This document shows, in pieces, positions 11,131 through 22,322 of a DNA stretch of 64,000 nt. Below the pieces are notes generated by a model. The model did no database searches. It was not told where the DNA came from and saw only the letters and a program-made list of their open reading frames with translations. The DNA comes from Hyparrhenia diplandra (taxonomy: Eukaryota; Streptophyta; Magnoliopsida; Poales; Poaceae). The position numbers and the translations under genes are program-made. Location of the stretch: the NCBI GenBank assembly GCA_015847255.1, contig JADLZK010004609.1, positions 186,001 through 250,000 on the forward strand. Reading direction: 5' to 3'. How positions within the stretch are numbered: position 1 is the first letter of the stretch; every line of letters begins with the position of its first letter.

Positions 11131-13400
11131 CTTAATGAACAAGACCAAGCCTCAAGGTCGCCTTTGAATGGGAGTCGCTTAGCTTTCGCCACAGAGCTCT
11201 AGTACTTCCCAGTTCCCAAGCGGAGCGTCAGATAGCCCGTGTAAGGGTAGAAGGAAACGCATGCAGGAGGAGGAAGAAGATCCTAATTTCAACCCGACGG
11301 ACGGCACGAAGCAAGAAGCGTCGGGTTAAGGAAGTACAGCCGAACGAAGCCGCCACCGCTCCTCCACAAGCAACTCGAGCAACAACCCCCCTACGCCCAC
11401 GGCCACCTCTTCAAGCAAAGCAAAGGGAGACAAGCCGAAGCGGAGAAGGGTAGACCATGGGAGGCACCGAAGATCGATGAGGTCCTTGTCATTCAAGAGT
11501 TGGGGCCGCGAGGCGAGCCACCGCCGCCCACTAAAGTTGCCGCCAAGTCTGACACTCAAATCTCGTGTTTTCGTGAAAGATAAGGTCTCCATTCTTTGGG
11601 AAGATCGGAAAGCCGCCCCCTATTAATCGACAAGTTGCGGGTGTGGGGCGAGATACGTAAACGGTTCCGCTTATCCGCAAGGCGCCCGATATGAAAAAAA
11701 GGTGGAGCAAAGCATGTATACATCCTCGCAGAAGAAGCTTCCGGAATCGAAGTATAGGCTCAACGCAGACTTTCTCAAGAAAGGACGCCTACCCTTCACC
11801 AAGTACACCATGATCTCGATAAGAAATATGGGAAGAGTTCGCAAAAGGCTAAACACGCCCGAAGCAAAGGCTAAGAGCGAGAAGTTCACAGAGCTAGCCA
11901 AACGGAACAAACCGCCCCACTACATGGGCATTATTGGGTACGCCGGACACAAAGCTGCGTGGCGGGCGAAGAAAGGAGAAGACAGAAGCCGGGGAGCCGA
12001 TCCGTGACGAGGGTTGTGATGAAAGGACCCCGGACTTCCCTACGGCCACAAGCCCAAGAAGCCGAGGCCCAAGCCCGGATGAAGGAGGTCGAGAAGATGG
12101 TCATAGAGGCCGCTGCGGCTAAGAAGGCGGGACCCCTCGAGATTCGTCTGGGACACGATGAGTCGACGTTGGCCTTGGGAAACCCCCGAAAGCATCGCGG
12201 CCGCGCCCGTGGCATGAGCTCCGTGAAGAGTTGGGCGGCCGGTGGGCTCGTGGCGGTCGGGATCTGTCAGCCGCATCACACGTGAGGCGAGAGGTACAAG
12301 GAGGGTCCGGAGACAGAAGGCCGTGATGAGGCCTTGCAAAGAAATGATCACCCGATCCATCAAAGAGGCTCACACGAGCAACGACCCGGATGGTCGAAGT
12401 CCGAACCGGATGTTCCGCGAACGCCGGTATGCCGCTGCCCCCCCAAAGAACCCCAAAGAAGACCTCCGCTGCTGACCGACAGGACCCGTGGATGATATCA
12501 CCGAAGAGACACAAAGGCGTAATGTTGATACCGGCCGGCAGGTTGGGCAAGAGGAAGCCGCGGTGGCCGAGGGGTGGTATTTCCTCCCGTATCTTGCAAA
12601 GAGTACGGCGCACGAGATCCCTCCCCGAATGTGCTGAAGTCAACATTGGGTACGTGGCGCCAGAACATGAAGACTGGGAGCTGGACTATCCCGGTCATAA
12701 CGACGTCAAGACTCTAGGAACTGCTCTGTGTTACAACGTACTGTGGCCGAAGGTGGACATTGTGCTCAAGATGTCGAAATTGACTTCACCTTCCGGTACA
12801 CCAAAGAAGACAGCAGCGGACCCGAGTACGCCACCGGACCCCTATGGTGACTCTTCCGATGATGATGAAGATGGTGGGGACGGCGGAGGCAACGACCCTC
12901 CTCATGGTTCCATTCCCCCCCCAGGCCAAGGACCCGCACAAGACGAGCCTAAGGAGCCGACACCGGAAGGAGCCGACACTGAGGAGCCTAAGGAGGCGGC
13001 ACTCGAGGAGCCGGCACCGAGGAGCCTAAGGAGCCGACACCTCGTGAGCCGACACCTCGTGAGCCGCACATGAGGGGCAACCGATATTCGAGGAAGCAGG
13101 CGGCGAAAACACAAGTGCTGTCCCCGAGGAGAGAACAGGAACGAGACACCCATCTACACTAAAGGCCTCCAATGGACAACACCTCAAGCGCCGGGGGAAG
13201 CGTAAAGGAGCCGACCTAGCAAATGCCCTCCACCCCTCGAAGAAGCCGACATTCGATGAAGAGGAGGTCGTGAGTCGCACAAGTACCCGGCCACCCAAGA
13301 GGCCCCCAAGAATAGATGTTCGATCCGAAAGGTATGCCCCCGCTGAAACAACGAGTTGTAATATGTTATTAGCTACTTTTCGCAACCGTAGCTAACATTT
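11131..13400 (+). pseudogene. CACTA second gene: plant transposase (Ptta/En/Spm) domain region
   Basis: The reading at 11702-12007 contains KSEKFTELAKRNKPPHYMGI then GYAGHKAAW. The adjacent frame at 11959-12285 has EAEAQARMKEVEKMVIEAAA, then ALGNPRKHRGRARGMSS and KSWAAG. This set ('HY.G..GYAGK...W', 'ALG.PEH.GR.RG.SS..SW') is characteristic of the plant transposase family found beside TNP2 in CACTA elements. An acidic, proline/glutamate repeat stretch follows at 12780-13070 (EPKE/EEPA). The reading changes frame at about 11990, 12290 and 12480, so it is broken. Its role in transposition is inferred to be DNA binding at the subterminal repeats. Confidence 0.75.
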
Positions 13401-14791
13401 GTACCGCCGCTTTTGCAGGCCAAAATCCCCACCTTATGTCGGGTTTGTCTCGGACGAATGCCCCGCTCGCTCGAGTTTGGGAAGTTCATGATACCAAAGG
13501 CCCAAAGCTCATCGATGTCGAGGAGTGGGAGACTCGGAAGTTCCATGCATGGTACATAGAGTGCGCAAAGCGTGGATTGCATAGCTTCGGTGTCCTTCTT
13601 CCTAAGGAGTGCTTCCACTACCACACCGATGTCCAGTTCTTGGTTGAATTCAAGACATGTCGAGACTACTTCGTCGACGGGACATTGACGTTGCCCAAGT
13701 CACCTTGTTTGCGATGTAAGCGCAATTTTACTTGCACATGTCCCTTGCATCCGTGATATACATTCTTTGTTTCAAAGGTACCTATGCCACGCCCACATGT
13801 CCTTGTAGGTTGAGCGCCGATGCAGCCGAAGTTAAACAATGGTATTATTTACCCTCTCCATCGCACATTAATGAGAGATGATCATCGGTTATAATCTAAG
13901 AAAGGACCATCCCGACTTGGTGAACTTGACGGACGAGGAAAAACGTAAGATCTAGGATCGTAACACAAGAGCTAAGAAGTTGGAGGTAGCGTAGTACGCC
14001 ATATCAGCAATGAAAAAAGGTCAAGGAAAAATGGGTATCGATGTATTCCGGGCGCTTTACCAATACGGAATAGGGCTCGTAGGGACATTGGACTGCTTTC
14101 ATGATCTTTCCTCGTGACGGGAGGGCCGTTGTCTTTGACTCACTACAAGGCACAAACCCCGCATCGCTACCGACAATTCGAAAAAATCTTGAGATTGTAA
14201 GTGATCGATGAACTCCTTATTTAATTACTAGAGTCGAATATCATATATCGTTGACAATATAGTGCATTTCGCATACCGCTTACAAGCACTACTTGAAGGA
14301 TTCGAACTGCTGGGATCGACGATCCCGTATGTGTAAGGAGCGCAATGGAGATACACTCAAAATCAGGCGAGATTTCCCCGCACGTAAATGAAACATAGTT
14401 TTTCTTAGTACGACTACCTAGCTATTGCTTCGATATTACTAATAACACTAGTTTATTGTGTGCAAGGCCTCAAACAACCATACGGATCAAACTTGTGTGG
14501 ATTCTTCGTCCCGTGAGTTCCTCGGGGCCCCGCAAAAGGTACAAATCCAGCCTACCGGCGGCTCAAGGACTCAAGGAACAAGTGGAAAGGCGTATTGCAA
14601 AAGGCAACCGACGAGATGCGTTCAAAACGCGAGTGAATATCTACAAGTTTGTTCTAGACATGGTAGTTCATGAAGGCCACCGCACTTCAATGTGGAGAAG
14701 TGAGTTGGGGTCAAGTTTCCACAATTTGCGCCCGCTAAGGAGATGGGAAGAGCTAGAGCTTAAGGACTATCTTCATCCAATCAACATATAG
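13401..14791 (+). pseudogene. Ulp1-type (C48) cysteine protease domain of the CACTA element
   Basis: An exon-like reading at 13436-13756 (KFHAWYIECAKRGLHSFGV) matches the segment that precedes protease domains in plant CACTA proteins. A second block reads GHWTAFMIFPRDGRAVVFDS, with the catalytic His at 14086-14088 and Asp at 14137-14139. A third reads LKQPYGSNLCGFFV, with the nucleophile Cys at 14496-14498. The His-Asp-Cys order and the 'N.CGFFV' context are the Ulp1/SENP SUMO-protease signature. The domain ends with LELKDYLHPINI and a stop at 14789-14791. Stops between blocks could partly be introns (14200-14450 looks like one), but the 13757-14040 stretch has in-frame stops, so I call it broken. 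Confidence 0.8.
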
Positions 14792-14973
14792 CTCGCAGTT
14801 TTTGTATGGATGTTGTAATTAACTAGTACTTGTTGGATATGAACAAATGGATCGATCGGTGAAACTTGTGTATATATATATGGATACGCATGTAATCGAT
14901 GTATATATATGTATATACGATATATATTAGAGTATCATCTTTTCTTATATATATGTGTGTATGGATTGATAGA

Positions 14974-14975
14974 TG

Positions 14976-15040
<65 letters not shown>
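14974..15040. repeat. (AT)n microsatellite
   Basis: A nearly pure TA dinucleotide run. It lies between the second CACTA gene and the subterminal repeat region, with imperfect TA/GTATAT sequence extending left to about 14868. Confidence 0.95.
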
Positions 15041-15042
<2 letters not shown>

Positions 15043-15058
15043 TATTTTATTTTTTAAA

Positions 15059-15325
15059 AATCAAGCCGTGTGAGGCAACATAACCCGCCCGCCACGCATA
15101 ATAAACTTAACTGCGTGGTGGGGGCGAACGCGCCCGCCATGGATAATATTTTTGTGGCGGGCGGGGCGTTATGTTGCCCGCCACGGCTTGATTTTATGCG
15201 TGGCGGGCACGGCCGCCGCCACGCAAAAGGTCACGATAACCGTGACCTTTTCGTTAGTGACGGGCAGCCATGCCCGCCACATAAAAGGTAATCGCCCGCC
15301 ACAAAAAAGATTTTGGGTACTAGTG
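15059..15325. repeat. CACTA 3' subterminal repeats and terminus
   Basis: Units of the type GCCCGCCAC occur at about 15087, 15130, 15173, 15275 and 15293, and the inverse GTGGCGGGC at about 15152 and 15200. One stretch near 15228-15252 forms a hairpin (AAGGTCACG...CGTGACCTT). Such dispersed short repeats are the binding sites of the element's own DNA-binding protein in CACTA elements (family knowledge). The terminus is GGTACTAGTG at 15316-15325. Confidence 0.8.
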
Positions 15326-17966
15326 TGCGTGATGGCGGGCGCCGGGCGCTGATTGGCGACGGTGAGGCAGGTGAGCTCGGCATGCGAATCGCGCCGGCCC
15401 CGGGAGAGGAAGAAGAGGCGGAGGCGGAGGCGGAGGCGGCGAGGATGGAGCAGGCGAAAGCAGCGGAGGCGGCGAGGCGCTGCGAGCCCTTTTTTTTTTT
15501 CCTTTTTTAGGAAGGAAGGGTGGGCGGACTTTTGATGAATATACCGCAGCGAATGGACGCAGGCACAAGCACGAGCCACGTGGCGTCGCATAAATCGCGA
15601 ACAGGACATCTACAGTAGTCCGAGCGCTCTCCATGCGCGGATCCTAGGCGCTATATGGAGTTGTATATTCCACGGTATTGTATGCCGGGGCTGTCTATCG
15701 AGGTAAAAAAAAAAGGGCCTCCATGGCCGGGTTAAAGAGCCAGTGTAAATGAGGCAGCCACAAAATAAATGATACAGTGGTATATATAATTTCTGTGTAA
15801 AATGTGGAAAATCAAACGCAAGGCTCGGACGTACGGGATCCCATGGCCCGTGTGAACACGTCACGTACGAAGTCCCCTGGCCCGTCGTGATCGGCGCTCG
15901 TGCCAAGGAGGCTTTTGGCAGCGGGTGGCCGAGGGGTCGGCCGCGGCCCCCCGGAGTGCTGGTGGTGTATGCCAAGGGCGTCGCGAGCGGAGCCGAGGTC
16001 GGGACGTCGTTTGTCGAGGCTTAGGCTTCTTTGTGGCTAGCGCGGCCTGGGTTCAAGCCCCTCCAACGGAGTGCAGGTAAATAGAGCCCCTCCTAAGCTT
16101 CTCCTTATATTTTATGTATAATTGTATATAGATTAAAGGACGCTAAGTATAGTTAGACCTTTATTAGCCCGGTCTAAATTTTTTTCTGGCTCCGTCACTG
16201 CCCGAGAGCCTCTGCAACAGTGCTCCGAGGGTGCCCTGCAGTGGCTACTGTTAAGCCCGAGGGTTGTAGTGTTGGGCGTGCGTCTGGCGTTGTGGTGTGG
16301 TCACCGTCGTAGTGGTTGGAAGAGCGCACGGTGAAGCGTAGACTATGCTGATTGATCATTCCCGAGGCGGTCCTGCCGCGTCGTGGTGGATTTGCCCCCT
16401 GTCCGATCAGTCTTGGGCGAATCTCGGGGTCACGGCGGGAATTGGGGGTGACACAACGCATTGAATGCGCACGACACCGCTGCCGGAGCCGTTGACGGCT
16501 CCAACCGTGGGGCCCTCGAGCGAGTCAAGGGAGGCTTGATAGCAGCCGCGGCTCGCCCGTCATTCGCCCGAGAGGGGCCTCGGGCCAGTCGTAGATTGCT
16601 CCGGGAGTGAAAGGCCCTCACCATAGTGTGTTCTCATGGATTCGCACACCTCGGGGGTAGGCTGTGGGAGCGGGTTTCTTCATAGGCGAGGCATTCTTTG
16701 GTATCCCTAGCTAGGTTTGATACCCGCACTATCGCACATCTGATCATGGGTTTCCTTTGCATTGTAGTAAAGTATTTAGAGCAATATATTAACCCTCGTG
16801 ACGTGGCCGAGACGCCGTTAATAAGCTACTAAATACAAACCTACTTGTTTTTGCAACATATAGATATCTGCCATAACCTAGAATGTGTAATTATGGTATG
16901 TAATAGGAAATGCAAATTAATTCAAAGTTTTTTGCATCGTTATAAAATTTGTCCAACACTGGTACATAATATTTACCGTAAGGAATAGTTGTTTTCTAAA
17001 CTAAAATAAATCATTCATTAATGATATATATCTATAGGTTGTATTCATGCCATGACATATTCTATTTTCGAGTGCCCAATTTTATTTTAATTTTTATTGT
17101 TCTGAATGTTGTGTTGGATAAGAAAAAAAAAGGGACTTGAGCTCATAGTTCTATAGTGCTTTCAGCCTGCTTCCTGACTTTTTGCTAGGTCAAGCCCATG
17201 GACTGCCACTTCCTGATTCCCTCCCTCCTCTACTAGTTATGAGTTGTGGCCCATAACATTGATCCACTGTACATACACACCATCAGTATATGCGTCTCCC
17301 GGCCCTTTCATTTCGGTTTTCTCCGAAGCCCATTTGCAAGCCAACAGCAGCTAAGCCAATCTCCTCCTTTTCTTTTGTACGCCACTGCCCACATGCTGTG
17401 GGTGATAAAAGAATTTTTTTTTAATCATTGATGATATTGATGCTAACTCGAACGATGAACGTGGAAGTACTAATGTACGTACGTGTCCTAGCTAGGTTTA
17501 GGAAGACTCAAACTCTGTCCCTGTTGTCAAAAAAAAAAAAAAAAAAACTGTCCCTAGCTAACTTTTGTGTGGAAACTATCTCAAACTTTTGTGTTCTATC
17601 GGATGAAAAATAGAAACTATATCCATTTCTCCGGCATTGGCACTAGCCAGTGCATATATAATATGGAGTACGGACGTACTCTAGTAGATCCAGAGAACCA
17701 CACCAATTACAACAAAATAAATAAATAAAATAAATATCGCATGATCACAAGTAGTACAATACTTAGGACGACTGGACGAACCATACATATAGAAAGAAAT
17801 ATATAGAAATGAAACATATATATATATAGGGGTGGCGGAGTATTATATATATAGGCGGTAATTCAGGGATACGATTACGAATGACGACGAGGATACGATA
17901 CGATAACGCATGCGAGTATGCGACGACGAGACGAGACGTGCCATGGTGCCGGACTGGAGCGCCTCC
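15326..17966. other. intergenic region, no supported gene
   Basis: Contains a (GGAGGC)n-type microsatellite at 15414-15445 and scattered poly-A/T runs (for example 17528-17546). A possible SINE remnant is centred on a tRNA B-box-like GGGTTCAAGCCCC at 16050, followed by a T-rich end and TCTGGCTCCGTCACTG near 16187. A GC-rich tract at 16200-16620 has no recognisable protein in any frame. Bases 16630-17800 show nothing I can name. Confidence 0.4.
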
Positions 17967-18847
17967 TTACATCGTCGGAGGGAAAGAAGGACCAGCGGCA
18001 GCATCAGGCCACCCAAATCCGGCGCCAAAATCGCCCAGATGAGGCAGCATGTCCGCCGCCCCACCGCTGGTGCTGGTGCTGGCGCCGGCGCTGCCGAAGC
18101 TCCCGCCGGGACCACCACCGAAGCCGCTGTAGACCAACGCGCCGAGGTCCCCTCCGGCCTTGGCCACTTCCATCAACCAGCTGGTCTGCAGGTTTGGCTG
18201 CGGCGCCTGCTGATGAGCAATGCCGTCCGTCTGGCCGGCGCCGGGGCCGCCGCCGAAGCTGTAGGGCATCAGCGGCGGCAGGCTCACCTGAAGCGGCATC
18301 TGCAGCTGCAGGGTCGTCGGGGCCGGGACGATGACGTTGTCCTGCTGACCACCCTGCCCGGCGGCGCCCCGGAGCCGGAGGCGCTCGAGGGATTCCTTGA
18401 CGCTGAGGAGGCGGTTCTCCACCATCCACCCCAGGCTGGCGATCTCCTCGACGGAGAGGCCCACGAGGCCCGGGCGGCGCCCCACGATGGCGTCGTGGAG
18501 GAGGAGCGTGGTCTCGCGCTCGCGGTTCTCGCGCCGCGCCTTGTGGAGCTGCTCGTTGAGCTTGTCGATGCGCTGCTTCAGGAACCCCTCCATGTCCATC
18601 ATCTTCTTGCACTGGTCCAGCTCAGGCATCGCCTTGAACCGGGCCAGCACCTGCGCCACCTTCGGGACGTCGGGCCACACCTCCGGCTGCGTCTCCCTTC
18701 GCCGTAGACGACGACGCAGGCGTCCACGTCGCACAGCGTCGCCAGCTCGCTCGCCTTCTTCATCAGGCCCTTGCGCCGCTTCTTGAACGTAGCGCGACGG
18801 GTCGAGTCGTTGGCGATCCACTGCAGGGTCACCTTCTTGCGAGCCAT
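17967..18847 (-). CDS. type I (M-gamma, AGL80-like) MADS-box transcription factor, one frameshift
   Basis: The start is ATG at 18847, reading MARKKVTLQW, then RKGLMKKASELATLCDVDA and VVVYGEG: an M-gamma MADS DNA-binding domain over residues 1-55. The frame then breaks at about 18694-18697 (a CCC run on the plus strand); one missing base restores it, and the protein continues ETQPEVWPDVPKV, MPELDQCKKMMDMEGF and HKARRENRERETT. The coding length is 881 bases, one short of 294 codons, which fits one missing base exactly and gives 293 residues. There is no intron and no K-box, as expected for type I factors. The C-terminal half (18440 down to 17967) is rich in Gly, Ala, Pro and Gln and ends PSFPPTM. 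AGL80-type factors act in the central cell and early endosperm as heterodimers with M-alpha partners (family knowledge). The clean downstream frame argues for an assembly error or a very recent mutation. Confidence 0.85.
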
Positions 18848-18923
18848 GGCGAAGAAATCAAATCAAAGGGGCGACTGCATGCGAGGGTTTTGGATGGAAG
18901 GAAAGGAAGGACGGTGATGGTCA

Positions 18924-18930
18924 TTTTATA
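18924..18930 (-). promoter_or_regulatory. TATA box of the MADS-box gene
   Basis: TATAAAA on the minus strand lies about 80 bases upstream of the MADS start codon, in otherwise mixed sequence. This spacing allows a start site about 45-50 bases before the ATG. Confidence 0.6.
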
Positions 18931-20166
18931 GCTGTCCCATCCCTGTGGAATGGAAGGAAAGAACACAGATTGGAACCACCAATCGACCATTGCCATGAAA
19001 TGATATGGATTATGGAAACAAATTATGCGTTAAGATTTGCAGGATCATAGTAGGAATTAGCACGTCGTCCATGCTGGTTCATTCAAATGCACTAATCAAT
19101 AGCTCGCTAAGTGTATCTTCCCACCCTTAATTTTGTCCATCTAGAGATGGCCATCTCATTCTCATATCCTCTGCTAGCCGATTATCATCTCACACCAATT
19201 AATATTAATAGAAAAGAAAACATTAATGACATATATGTTACGCCAACTTGGGATTGATTTTGGAGATTTCGCCTGGGATCTGATCGGAATATTATCGTTA
19301 ACACGGAAACGTACATGCATATGGTTTCAAAGTAGTTAAGGCCGGTTTCATTTGTGTCGCACTTCTCGATCATTATTGAACAATTCCTAGGCATGTGATA
19401 ATTTTATCTCAAGTTCAGAAATTTTATATGAATGGCCAACTCGATTACTAATTGTTTGAGAAGTATACTATATATTTTGATTATTTTAATTTCGCGCAGC
19501 TGAAAAGAAAAACAAGTCCGGCCCAAAGGCACGATACTTACAAGAGCAGGTAGTAGTTGCATTGTTGTGTATCCAGTGATACAAATTTGTCCCAAATTAA
19601 AACAGTGTGATTCATTGCTAGCCCTATCTAGCTTCAAGAAATCTGGTTGGCTTTATTATAAGTATTTACTAATTGACAGGTTTGGAAGATCGATGGATGC
19701 CAGTAACAGGATATATGTATGCCAGATTGCCAGCGCGCCTGCGCCAGAGTGCCTCGAATCAATTTGAAAGCCTAGCTATTTCCTAGATGTATGTCTTTAC
19801 ATACTGCCAAATGATGCTTGTTTGCGCCATCCGCGTGCCGCTCCTCTTTGTGGGGTGGCTCGGGCGGCACGCTAACCTAGCGCCGCCACCTCCAAATCCC
19901 GTTCCACCTCGCCTCGGCTGAACGTGAGGAAGGTGGCAGCGGGGCTTCCCTCCCTCAAGCACGTGCTGGCTGGTGTGGAGGACCACGCCGATAGGCCGTG
20001 GGCGGCGGCGTCTCTGGCGGGGGCGGATCCGCCTTCCTCCGGGATAGAGCGCCGTTGGGGGGCGCCGGATCCAAGTGCCTCCGCCCCTATTTCGGCAGCC
20101 ATGGATGGGATTGCGGCGGTGGAGGCCCCCCTGTTGTGGTGGGTTGCGGCAGTGAAGACTGGCGAG

Positions 20167-20304
20167 GTCTCAGGGGGGTGGAGGTGGATGGCGGGCTGCC
20201 CAATCCACTATTTTGTCCATAATTCCATGCTCTAAAGTCTCAGGGTGGAGGTGGATGGCGGGCTGCCCAATCCACTATTTTGTCCATAATTCCATGCTCT
20301 AAAC
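20167..20304. repeat. tandem duplication, 2 x about 69 bp
   Basis: The unit beginning GTCTCAGGG(GGG)TGGAGGTGG and ending CCATGCTCTAAA occurs at 20167-20236 and again at 20237-20304. The copies differ mainly in the length of the first G run. This is a recent simple duplication. Confidence 0.9.
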
Positions 20305-22322
20305 TCCTAGTTTGATGACGAGGTTCTATTAAAAATAGCTACAATTTTAACCATTCGACAATTGAAAAAGTGTGCCAAACCATATGGTGTTCATAAAATT
20401 TTTGGCCAAGAACTATAGCCTTAGCATTGGTTGTCGACACATGATTTGTCCAATCCACTATTCAAATTCTTGATCATAGAATTTGTCTGTTGCTCACAAT
20501 TTTCTGCTGTTTTGTTTTAGTTTATTTTTTCAACTTTGCACCACTTGTTTCCTTAAATCTATATAGGGCCTAAATAAACTTATGAATTACTTCTAGGCTC
20601 ACATTGCTCATAGAAGTGATGATGTTGTCCCATCAATCACGAAAACCACAAAGTATATGGTTGACCATGTTTGCCACACCACAAAATGCCTAGTTTAAGT
20701 TCTGAGTTTTGAGTGTCAAATAAATTTATATTTAAACGTTGTTTGAGACCTTAAAGATAACCTTGAAGATGATCCAAATTCCAATCCTATTATGTAGGAT
20801 CGAATTAATATAGGGATTAATTTGTTATAAGAGGAAGAGTATTATCGGCCTATATTGATATGTTGAGAAGAACGACCGTAGTAATTGAGAGTATGTATTT
20901 ATTTTGTATATTTCCCTTGGGATATGATACTCCTAGACGCACATGATTTACATCACAGCTAGAACCAATTTCTCAACCCAGTTTAAATTAGAGGGTAGAG
21001 TTGCCACTGAAACTCATCTGTCCCACTCGCACGCATGTTGCACAATGTCGTCACAGCGCGCTATGTAGGGTGTGTTTAGTGCGCCGCATGTCCCCGACCT
21101 ACATGCGTATAAAACAGTGGAGCAACTTGTTTGATGGCAAGGTGTTGCATCTGCACATGCACGCTCTAACAGTATAGTCGTCACACATATCAGCCCATGT
21201 TAACTAGTTACGTTACTTCCACTCATATAGACAACCAAATAGCATCTCAATTTTGCTTCATCCGCTCACGTAACTTCAGCAAAAACAATTTCCTTTCTAA
21301 AACAGGCTTCTATCTGACTGCATCTTCCTGATACACAATGCAACTCCAATGCAGGAACCAAATTAACACAGCCGTAGTGCCACACGCCGAGCCGCGCTGA
21401 GCCAAAACTCTCCGTCGTACGTACATCGCCAATGCGCGCGAGAGGCAGCCATAACCACCATAACGAAAGCATCTTACGGTCAACGCAGTCCGGAGTCTCG
21501 CGACACTCTCGCAAATACTAAACCGAGGGTAAGTAGTAGGTCAACTGCTGCTAGATACGGAGGTGTACAGTAGAGTACTCTGTTTGAACCGAGACGAGGT
21601 GGCACATGCATGCTGGCCGTGGTTTGCGGTCTGCGCGTGAGGATTGATCGACCGGTGGCCATGGCGGCCAGGCCGAGTCATGCATGCGCATGGGTTTGGG
21701 TTGGGCTGGGTCCCCACTGAACAGAACAGATCGACCATGTGCGTAGTGCCACGACGGAGCCCCGGCCGGTTCCTGTATCCTGGCGTGGCCGGGCCCTGAT
21801 GCCATTCAAACCCGACCAATGCGGCCTCTCTGCCGTCTCTGCCCACCTTGTATTTACTGTACCCTCCGTACCTCGCCGGGTGGCAAGCAATCAACATTCG
21901 CCCAGTACACTGCCTAGGGCCTTGTTCGGGCGGGCTGGTGGTTGGTTGGCCGGGTCTACGGTCTTTGGTTTTACGCGGAGAGGAAAACAGCCCGATCGGT
22001 GCCCGGCTACCGGAGCATAATGTTGTTTATTTTGATTTGGCGATCGCAGCCATTCTATAATGTTTTTTTTCAGTATCAACAAACTTAGACCTGTCTGCGA
22101 CCGGAGAACGTTAGGCTGTCCGCGACCGGTACTTGAACGCGCATCGGAGTGCGCGTGTCTTCGGAGTAATGCAAGTCGCAGCGGTACTTTCTCCCGAACG
22201 CTATCTAAAAGTATGAGCCCTCCGTTCGTCACATAGAGCGTGGTACGGACGCGTACGCCACAGGCCAGGTTAGTGGAGCAGAGGCAAGCAGCATGTGCGT
22301 GGGCGGCAGGAGCGAGGGAAAT

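Larger units (their letters stand above)
8795..15325 (+). mobile_element. CACTA (En/Spm) transposon, right part, 3' terminus at 15325
   Basis: The right end reads ...GGTACTAGTG at 15316-15325, the inverted form of CACTAGTACC, the diagnostic CACTA terminus. It is preceded by about 260 bp of short subterminal repeats in both orientations. Inside are a TNP2 transposase fragment (DUF4216-type motif near 8965) and a second gene region with a plant transposase domain and an Ulp1 protease domain. No CACTAGTACC start occurs inside the window, so the left terminus and most of TNP2 lie left of the gypsy insertion. All coding parts are broken, so the copy is not autonomous as read. Confidence 0.85.
18850..22320. 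other. intergenic region, no supported gene
   Basis: Bases 18930-19800 are AT-rich with no gene signal. A GC-rich tract at 19830-20240 reads through in several frames without a recognised domain and runs into a tandem repeat. Bases 20310-22320 have no supported gene; 21600-22000 is GC-moderate with overlapping frames on both strands and looks like composition only. Confidence 0.4.

Noticed and set aside
14200..14450. True end of the Ulp1 domain before the Cys block
   Set aside because: The Cys block LKQPYGSNLCGFFV follows with correct order; the gap is AT-rich and intron-like, so the blocks belong together.
17910..18707. 265-codon plus-strand open frame opposite the MADS gene
   Set aside because: It is the antisense of a GC-rich coding exon; no domain, and the minus strand has an unmistakable MADS domain.
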